Assembly (NCBI GenBank): GCA_030248225.1 | Contig: JASANE010009808.1 | Span: 32,766-96,765, forward strand | Origin: Trileptium ribeirensis | Lineage: Eukaryota > Nematoda > Enoplea > Enoplida > Thoracostomopsidae | Reading direction: 5' to 3' | DNA length: 64,000 nt | In this document: positions 55,910-64,000 of the stretch, in pieces | How positions within the stretch are numbered: position 1 is the stretch's first letter | Layout of the letters: each line of letters opens with the position of its first letter | The notes under the pieces: generated by a model | The model's database searches: none | Told to the model about the DNA's origin: nothing | What the model saw: the letters and a program-made list of their open reading frames with translations, nothing else | Made by a program: the position numbers and the translations under genes

Positions 55910-57160
55910 GATCTCACAGCAGAGCAATATAAAAACTCTAGCCTGAAATTTGTGTCACTTTGTTTCACTTGTGTCAAAAAGGAGCCTTGGATATGCGTAC
56001 TTCAAAACTTGAAAAATATCTTTTACGTTAACCCACAGCAGGGCAATATAAAATAGCTAGCATAAAATTCGTGTCACTTTGTTTCAAGCTTTTCAAAAAT
56101 GTGCTTTGAATGTTGCCTATATCAAAACTTGAAAATGACCTTTACATTAATCTACAGCGGGGCAATATGAATGCTAGCGTAAAATTTGCGTCACATTGTT
56201 TCTCTTTTGTCAACAAAGTATTATTGGATATAGCGTATATCAAAAGATGAAAAAAAATTACGTTAACCCACAGCAGGCAATCTAAAATAGCTAGCCTAAA
56301 ATTTGTGTCACGTTGTTTCACTTTTTAAAACAGGAACCTTGACTGTTGCGTATATCAAAACTATATAAAAGAATAACCTTTATGATAACTCACCGCGGGG
56401 CAATAAGAACTCCAGCCTAAATCTGTGTCACTTTATTTCACTTGCGTCAAAAGGGAGTCTTGTATGTTGCGTGTATCAGAATTTGGAAAAGAACAAGGTT
56501 TACGTGATAAACCACAGCTGTGCAATAAGACCGCTCGCCTAAAATTTGTATAACGTTGTTTCACTTGTATGAAAAAAGAGTCTGATATGTTGCGTATATT
56601 AAAATTTGAAAAAAATAAATTTTACGTTAAACCACAACGGGGCAATAAGGTCGCTAGCCTAAAACTTGTATAACGTTGTTTCACTTGTGTCAACAAAGGA
56701 GTCTTGGGGTAGCAAACATCAAATCTTGAAAAAAAACATTTACATTAACTCACAGCAGAGCAATATAAAAAAGCTAGCCTAAAATTTGTGTTACTTTCTT
56801 TAGCTCTTTTCAAAAAGGAGCCTTGAATGTTGCGTTTATCAAAATTAAAAAAATAACTTTTATGTTAACCCACAATGATTCAATAAGAACTCAAGCTTAA
56901 ATTTGTGTCACTTTTTTATGTCAAAAAGGAGTCTTGGATGTACCGTACACCAAAACTTGAAATAAACCTTTTATGTTAATCCACAGCAGGACAACATAAA
57001 AACTCTAGCCCAAAATTTTGTGTCACTTTGTTTCACTCATTTTCAAAAAGGAACCTTGAATGTTGCATATATCAAAACTTAAAAATTGACTTTTACCCAT
57101 GGTCAGCATACATTTTACCCAAAATAAGCCACAGCGGGGCAATAAGACCTCTTGCCTAAA
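55910..57160. repeat. Tandem repeat, about 11 units of about 119 bp
   Basis: The landmark cacagc(a/g)gggcaata recurs near 55915, 56034, 56153, 56268, 56391, 56512, 56632, 56751, 56870, 56981 and 57130. Each is followed by tagcctaaaatttgtgtcac, ttgtttcact, aaaaggagtcttg and gttgcgtatatcaaaa. Units are moderately diverged with indels, so the array is old. Confidence 0.9.
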
Positions 57161-57279
57161 ATTGACGCCAAATTCTAAGTGCTGTCATAGAAAACGTGCA
57201 CTCAACAAACACAGCGGTAACAGTCAACGTATGATTCACTGTATTCGCATGCGTTATACGTTAGTCCACTTTAGGTGGG

Positions 57280-57770
57280 TATACCAGGTTTGTTCTTTTG
57301 TCAAAATCATGAATTGGTTCGCGCAGAAATTCGCGTTCACATTTTGCCATTGGTATTCGCATTTTTGATAACGCGAACATGGGCTCTGCGATGTACAAAT
57401 TGAATTTGCGGCGCTCATATTTGTCCATTTCGCATGTTTGTTCGCGTTAAACAAATTACATTTTGAATCAGACAGCAATCATCGCGATCTATTTGTGTAT
57501 TATAGCACACGACAAAAACGCGATTGGTAATTGTGTTTTCACTTGTACAGCCATCAACAAAACGCTATTCTAAATCGCGATATAGTGACTGCGAACAACA
57601 CCTAGGCGTTGATTCATCGCAAATCGTGTTCGCGTACATAATGGAAAATTGTGATATTATCGCGTTCACTGCTTTTACGATCGTGAATTGAGTTCACAAA
57701 ACAACAACCCGGGTGTACGCACCTAGAGCGGTTTCACGTATTAACTCGTGAACGCTTTGTTTCGATAACA
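57280..57770. other. CpG-rich patch with tcgcg/cgcga words
   Basis: Within AT-rich surroundings this patch has many ttcgcg, cgcgaa, atcgcgat and gtgaacgc words in both orientations. No open frame of note. It resembles 28085-28300, which contains gttcgcgaacac. Confidence 0.4.
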
Positions 57771-59230
57771 GTCTTCAGTCCTGACGGTGTCTGTCGTATA
57801 TCAATGGCTTGATTTCATATCTTGAGAATATACCTTGTAATCCAGCGAAAATGTTTCAGCTTGACATATATTTCCCAACGTTAAAGCAGCATCTACCGCT
57901 AAATGATACTTGTATTTTTAATTAGTTAATGGATGCATTCTTATTGTTTAAAGAAACTTTAAATTAATATTTATTAAGTAATCTGTTGTGATATATATAA
58001 ATCTATGCCAATCGCTTTCTAACTTGTCAGTCGTAGCAGGTATATAATATATACGCTGCTAGCTATCGCCACAGGGCAAGCTTAACTTTCAATAGACGAT
58101 TGTATTTCAAGTCGCTTTTGGATTTCTTGCTAAATAATAGTTTAGTATTACTAAAAGCTATTTTGGATTAGAGTTGTTAAGATTCGGTACCGTAATAATA
58201 ATAATAATACATAATTTGTTCAAACCAATAGTCATTTAATCATTTGCTAAAATATTTTGCTGATCCGATTATTTTAATGCAAATTCGTAAATTTTAGCAA
58301 AAGTACTCAAGGCCTAACACTACCACAGTCTATTGTCAGCATGATATTACAACTACAGTGTTATTTCAATAATATATACGCTGTAGTCACAGCTAGTATA
58401 TTGCAAAAATTGTGTTAAAACCTTTTCGTTAAAATTAATGTGTATGCTTTACAAAGTTGCACAAACCTTTGCCGCAGCCGCAGTTTCAACTTCTATCGTT
58501 GGAGTCGGAGCTTTTTAGGCGAGCCACTACACTATTTGGAAACAAGGTTATTTAAGAAATCTTGCAATGCGAGCTACTAATAACGGACGTAGCAATCGTA
58601 CACTGTACGACAAACTCGGTTAGTGTATCGCTTCACAATGCATTATGTACCAAATGATGTACACTATGCGGAAAAAGATGGGTTCCGCTAATTCGACAAT
58701 TTGAAACGTATGTAGATTGAAAAATTAAAGCTTCACTTCAGCAATTTTTTTACATTGTGAGATTTGTTTAGCCGTACATTGTTTGAACGGGAACCGCTTT
58801 GTCACCGAATATCCGTGTAGCTTGAAATCTATATCTCCAGATTCGTTCCAGTTATGTTACAATATGTTATGTGTGAAAATATTTCAATCGAGATAACGCT
58901 CATTTGTTTTAGCTTGAGCAGCAATAGTGTAAGGCAGTAATGCAGACGAGTTTGAAAGCGTCTTAAGTTCGTGTTCAATATACAAATAGATGCCTTAAGG
59001 ACAACAAACAAATCAAAGTCATGCTCGTAGTCATATTGTTGTGGTCGAGGGAAGACAGGGCACACGAAGACAAGGGCCGGTTTCAATAATTGAAATACAA
59101 TTAACAAAGCAAAATTTGCGACAGTATCTCTTTGGAAGAAGATTTGTCGTGAACGGGATCTGGACGGACACCCCTAGGCCCACATGTATTACCGGCTTTG
59201 AAAATAGTAAACTCGCGCTGATTAAAATAT
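57771..59230. other. No gene recognised
   Basis: AT-rich sequence with an (aat)n microsatellite at about 58195-58210. Nothing else supportable. Confidence 0.4.
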
Positions 59231-59650
59231 CTAGTGGCTTCTGAAATTTTAACTCGCCGAGATTATTGTCGCATAATTGTAAAGAAAATTACTAACATTC
59301 GCGTTGGCATTTTTGATAGCTGCCTATAAGTAAATGCAAAATTGGATTAGAATAGCATCTATGACCAAAATTTGTATATTTACATACAGCGCACCACAAA
59401 TTACATACCAAATTTCTACACAAAACTGTGTTTCAAAAATCTAGTGGCTTCTGAAATTTTAACTCGCCGAGATTATTGTCGCATAATTGTAAAGAAAATT
59501 ACTAACATTCGCGTTGGCATTTTTGATAGCTGCCTATAAGTAAATGCAAAATTGGATTAGAATAGCATCTATGACCAAAATTTGTATATTTACATACAGC
59601 GCACCACAAATTACATACCAAATTTCTACACAAAACTGTGTTTCAAAAAT
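59231..59650. repeat. Perfect tandem duplication of 210 bp
   Basis: 59231-59440 and 59441-59650 are identical base for base as far as I can read, both starting ctagtggcttctg and ending tttcaaaaat. Absence of differences means it is very recent, or an assembly artefact. Confidence 0.95.
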
Positions 59651-59955
59651 TTAAATACAAATGTGTCAACCCGGAAATAGACAGCGTCCAGTGTGTGTGA
59701 ACGTTACGAAATGGCAGTAGTTATGAGTGCTAAGTAAGTATGGTTCCGTTAAATCCGCCTTCTATAAAATTCGAGCCTGAGTGAGACATCCGTAATCTGT
59801 GTAGCTAAACGTGCGGTTTAGGGGTTTGGTATATGGTATATAATTGGTAAATTGTTTGGGACTAAAATATAACAATAGACTCTTGGTAGACTTATAATAA
59901 ATCATGAAACATTCCGTATTTATAACAACTAAAATCCACCAATGATAAACGTATT

Positions 59956-60221
59956 TAAATTTGTACCATACAATTTTTGCTCATGTGTCATAATAAATGA
60001 GCAATGCAATGTGTAGGCCAATTGGGCAGAAGATTTCAAGGCTTGTCCATCAATGTTGTATCTAAAATGGTACACGTATAAGCATAAGCAGTAAAAGGAA
60101 TTTCCATTTGTAAGATATAATTTTTGCTCAGGTGTCACAATAAATGAGCAATGTAATGTGTAAGCCAATACAGCAGAAGATATCAAGGCTTGTTTATCAA
60201 TGTCGTGGCTAAACTAGAGTT
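59956..60221. repeat. Two-copy duplication, about 148-bp spacing
   Basis: Blocks at 59956-60081 and 60105-60221 share atttttgctca, gtgtca-aataaatgagcaat, aatgtgta-gccaat and tcaaggcttgt-atcaatgt. Diverged by roughly 15 percent by eye. It yields a spurious repeated minus-strand open frame. Confidence 0.8.
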
Positions 60222-61018
60222 ACACATCGCACATCTGTCGCCTAAAAGGCTGCTTATTTACCAACATTATACTCTTGCACGCATCATAATAAACTGATGC
60301 AGCAGTTTGCCTCAGATTACGTTTGCCGTGGCTGGCACAACTTGAGTTTTCGCGCACTTGAGAATCTGTAAATGTCAGTTGAATCTTTAATCCGGATTTT
60401 GATAATGTCAAACGCACATTGAACAGCCCATTAGTTGGCCGTGAAACCTTTCGCTACTAAGTACTTGTTATCAGTATGTCTTAGAGTAATTTTGCCGAGT
60501 GTATATAAGAGATATGTGATTTAGACTGTATATTCAAGAGATTTTTTTCGTCGGCATACCAAGGTCTATTATGTGGAATAGATGAACAATTCTGAATTTA
60601 CCAAGAGTTTGTCACAGTTTCTTAAAAAGAGTGCGACGTTGAGCTTGCCAAGGATTTTGGGGCGATGGCCCTGCGTGTTTGGTGTGATCATGGTATCAGG
60701 GATAAAAATTTGTTCCGGCCTCATTCCATGTTTTTAGGGGAGGTTATTACACTCCGTCAAATTATGCTGGGGTTTGAGATAAAATTTTATTTTTAAAATC
60801 GTCCAATCGTCTGAAATTGTGTCGACGCAAAACAAATTTCTATCCATAATTCCAAAAGCCAGGGATTGCCCCTAAAACGTGAAGGACGGCTAAGGTCCAA
60901 AAATGGTTCGCTTGATGTTCGACACATTTATGGCTAAACGTGATTTAAGTTTCTCAAGAAGCCACGAAAAACTGATTGAAAAGCTATTTGTGAGCACCAT
61001 TGGTTGTTTTCGACAAGC

Positions 61019-61288
61019 TTTCTTCGTTGACTCACATATTGCTCGAATCAACCTCTCGTAGCTCTTTCTATTTAATATTTGTTAAATTGTAATCCATTTA
61101 ATACTCCTGGTATTGCTAAGATAACAGCGATTATAGCAAACGGTTGCTTTGTTGCCTTTCTTCGTTGACTCACATATTGCTCGAATCAACCTCTCGTTGC
61201 CCTTTCTATTTAATATTTGTTTAATTGTAATCCATTTCTCCTGGTATTCCTAAGATAACAGTGATTATAGCAAACGGTTGCTTTGTGC
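61019..61288. repeat. Two-copy tandem duplication, 138-bp unit
   Basis: 61019-61156 and 61157-61288 share ttcttcgttgactcacatat, tgctcgaatcaacctctcgt, ctttctatttaatatttgtt and gattatagcaaacggttgct. The second copy has a short deletion. Confidence 0.9.
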
Positions 61289-62287
61289 AACCTATTTTTA
61301 TAGCAAACTAAGTTGCTTGATCCGCAAAACTGTTGCGCTACATTAAAAGTCTTGCACATTTAATTATTATTAGCAATTTGTTTTAACCTAAATTTCTATT
61401 CTAAACGGAAAGCGAAATCTTTAAAACTATTCACATTTGTCATGCTGTCAAAACTCAAACTGTAGTCCATTGCGCTGAATCGTAAAAATATGTGCTAAAT
61501 CTTACTACATCATTTATAATAAAACATCGAAAATTTAATGCATTAAAATTCTGCAATTCATTAAACTATAAAATAATACGGCATTTCTGGTTTTAATCTT
61601 ATAGAAAAAATTTGTTGGCCTAACTTATATTTATTTCTTTATTTGCGCCTGCGCATTTTATTTAACTCGACGTTGAGACCGGATTGCATCGTGTTTGTTT
61701 GATAGCAGACAGATTAACCACAACAGGTCTCTGTCTAAGGATATAATTGGTATGTATAATAGACAGCAAATAATTAGCTGACTTTTGTTCAATACGGAAT
61801 CAATCGGGGTGCGAAAAATGCCCTTTTATATGCATTGATGCATCGCAATAATATGTGCAGAGGCCATGTTACTGCTATAGTATGGTGTAACATTTAATTA
61901 TCTAAAACGCGTTACAATTGTCTCACTTCGGAATGATTTATAGCTGTTATGTGAATTTCAACGGCGTCTATGATTAATAACGCTGCATCCCAAGTACCGA
62001 TGCTAATATTTTATTCCGAACACGAAACGAAATCATAATGATATATAGCGTTGGAGCTAAATTTTGATATTTCTAATGAATACTCTTTATTATTGCACGC
62101 TAAAGAGCTATATCGCTACGAGCTGAAATAACTTATATTTATTAATTTGTTACATTAATGCAGTCGAATTTACGTTTATTGTACAAGAGTTGACACCTGT
62201 TTCGGAAAATCTAGTAGTTCTAAGTAATTCTAGCAACCGCAGGTTTCACTATTTGTTTTATGCTACTAAATGAACGCCGATGAACAC

Positions 62288-64000
62288 CGCTAGCGCCCTA
62301 TGTCTTTGAGAAAAGTTTTTGCAGTTAGACTGTTATGTACTATTTGATATTCTAACTGTGTATTTTTAGATCCTATATGGAGTACTGTACATTTAGCTTA
62401 TGATAAGCTTAGTTGCCATTCGTTGGCCCATGAGTCAACATAACTAATTGCTCGCCTAAGTTTATCGGCGGCGATATGTGGTTGTGTTCGTTTCAGCTTA
62501 ACATAAAGTTTTACGCCATCAGCATGCAATTTGCAATGTACAATATTTAACTTTACAACAAGGTCATTGATATACAGAACAAACAAAGTAGGACCAAGAA
62601 CACTCTCCTAAGGAACGCCTGGCGTTACTTTCCGTTCTACAGAAAAGCAAAGATTAACCTTTACGTAGAATTTGCGGTCAGCTAGGTAAGCTCGAATCCA
62701 TTCTAGTAGTGGGCCTCTTATGCTATATTTAGATAGCTTTAGAAGTAACTTTTTGTGCGCAACCGTATCGAAAGCTTTTGCAAAATCAAGGTAAACCACA
62801 TTGACGTAGTTTCCTTCATCTACTGTAGTGCACCAATCTTTGATACACCGAAGCAATTGAGTACAGGTTGATTTGTTAGAAAGAAAGCCATGTTAATTAC
62901 GAGTTATAATGTTATGCTGAGCAAGAAAGGACATGATATGGTCATTTATGGCATATTACATAATTTTGCAGCAATTGGATATCAGTGAAAGTTGGCGGTA
63001 ATTGAGGGGATTCGACGAATCTTCTTTTTTGTACACTGGCACTACGTGGGTTATAAGCCACTGGTTTGGCAATGTAGCAGTGATAAATGATTGTTCGAAA
63101 AGATGTGCCAGCGGAGAGCAAAGTTAGTTTTTTAGATTTTTGTGTAGGAATGCTGGTAATTCATCTGCAGAATGGCTTAGTTGAGAATTCAGCTTACACA
63201 TGGACTTGGGTACTGTGTCGAAAAAGCAACCCAGGTGATGGGTTGCTTTGGCAGCTGTTATGTCAATAATTACAAGCAAATTATTGTTATCAACAGTAAA
63301 TACAGAAGAAAAAGCATCAGCGATAATATTAGCACATATTTGATTATCTGAGGGTAACGAGCCATCGGGGAACTTTATCGCACGAATGCTATTCTTTTCT
63401 GAAAGCCAGCTATTTACGTATTGAAACAAGGTTATAAAATTCCCGGTTCCGATAATTTTTCTCGGTTTTTCTTGAATTGTAAAACAGTAGCAGGGCTTTG
63501 TTTAAAAAACCGCTTATATTCTTTGCAATTTTCAGACAGTTTCGCTGTGTGCCACAATTACAACTTTTTATTTAGCATACGCTTAATGTAGTGAGGAAAT
63601 CTGACAGATTGCTCCGTTGTTACAATCTGTTCCTTTGGAACGAAAAGCTCATATACGAAATATATAACATAAAGAAAAAGTTTGAACTTGTCAATAACTG
63701 AAACAACTCGATTTAAGAGTCTATCCCAGTCAATAGAGTATTTTCTAGTGCGTTAATAAAAGCTGAAAAGTTCGTTTTTGCGAAATTGAAAGCCTCATAA
63801 GGAGTCCACTTTCGTTCAGAAATACTTCCTGAAATTGCAAAGTTTATAGACAAATGATCAGAATCCGAAAGTGGTTCGTCAGCATGCACATCAAACATGT
63901 TATGCTCAGAATTAGTCTTATAAGATCAAGTGTATTTAAACCACGAGCACTAAACTAAACTAGCTGTGTTAGACCCGATATTTGTAACCAGTTAGCAATA
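62288..64000 (-). pseudogene. CR1/Jockey-type LINE, decayed, continues past the window
   Basis: Minus-strand order: end of the endonuclease (QISGLTQLV near 63970; SDSDHLSINFAI near 63850), linker, then RT. RT motifs are NVVYLDFAKAFDTVAHKKLL, PLLEWIRAYLADRKF, VTPGVP followed by a stop and SVLGPTLFVLYINDL, then HADGVKLY. The active site expected as YADD reads HADG, so catalysis is lost. The frame continues through another stop to KTFLKDIG near 62290 and then ends abruptly. The rest of the RT and the 3' end are missing. The 5' part lies beyond base 64000. Exact clade is uncertain. Confidence 0.85.

Overview
This is AT-rich DNA from an animal, most likely an invertebrate. It has GT-AG introns, large tandem repeats, a tRNA-derived SINE and several retrotransposon classes. 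I cannot name the species. There are no prokaryotic operons or CRISPR arrays, and I recognised no intact non-transposon gene that lies wholly inside the window.

One host gene is recognisable, on the + strand. Eight exons between 103 and 26137 encode the luminal part and transmembrane segment of an IA-2/phogrin-type receptor (PTPRN/PTPRN2 family), the catalytically atypical receptor tyrosine phosphatase of dense-core secretory vesicles. In order they give a RESP18-like cysteine segment (103-347), a long acidic Asn/Asp-rich luminal region (1487-2376, 3042-3226), a small exon with dibasic sites (6274-6342), the membrane-proximal mature ectodomain (11887-12013, 16852-16962, 19374-19447), and the transmembrane exon (25955-26137). 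Splice phases agree across most junctions. Upstream signal-peptide exons lie before base 1. I could not find the cytoplasmic phosphatase-like exons in the remaining 38 kb, so that DNA is probably one very long intron or lies past the gene.

The introns hold much of the structure. There is a SINE with a 14-bp target-site duplication (11250-11541) and a duplicated repeat with inner subrepeats (14833-16495). There is a minisatellite of about 38 bp (18848-19115) and a 17-copy 184-bp satellite with signs of higher-order organisation (19977-23110). A tandem repeat of about 355 bp lies at 24040-25445, and two copies of a fold-back AT-rich element lie at 12260-12775 and 30646-31685.

From 37379 to 52421 lies a nested stack of transposons. 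The host element is an old, minus-strand BEL/Pao LTR retrotransposon, with 244-bp LTRs, a tRNA primer-binding site, gag, protease, RT, RNase H and integrase. A 2.9-kb tyrosine-recombinase-class (Ngaro-like) retroelement with A1 ... B1-A2-B2 split direct repeats is inserted inside its 5' LTR. A 3.9-kb TTAA-flanked element with terminal inverted repeats of about 350 bp is inserted near its 3' end. Coding-like sequence of unknown origin lies between the BEL integrase and the 3' LTR.

The last 12 kb holds a 119-bp tandem array (55910-57160), a CpG-rich patch, several recent local duplications, and a decayed minus-strand CR1/Jockey-type LINE that runs off the window end.
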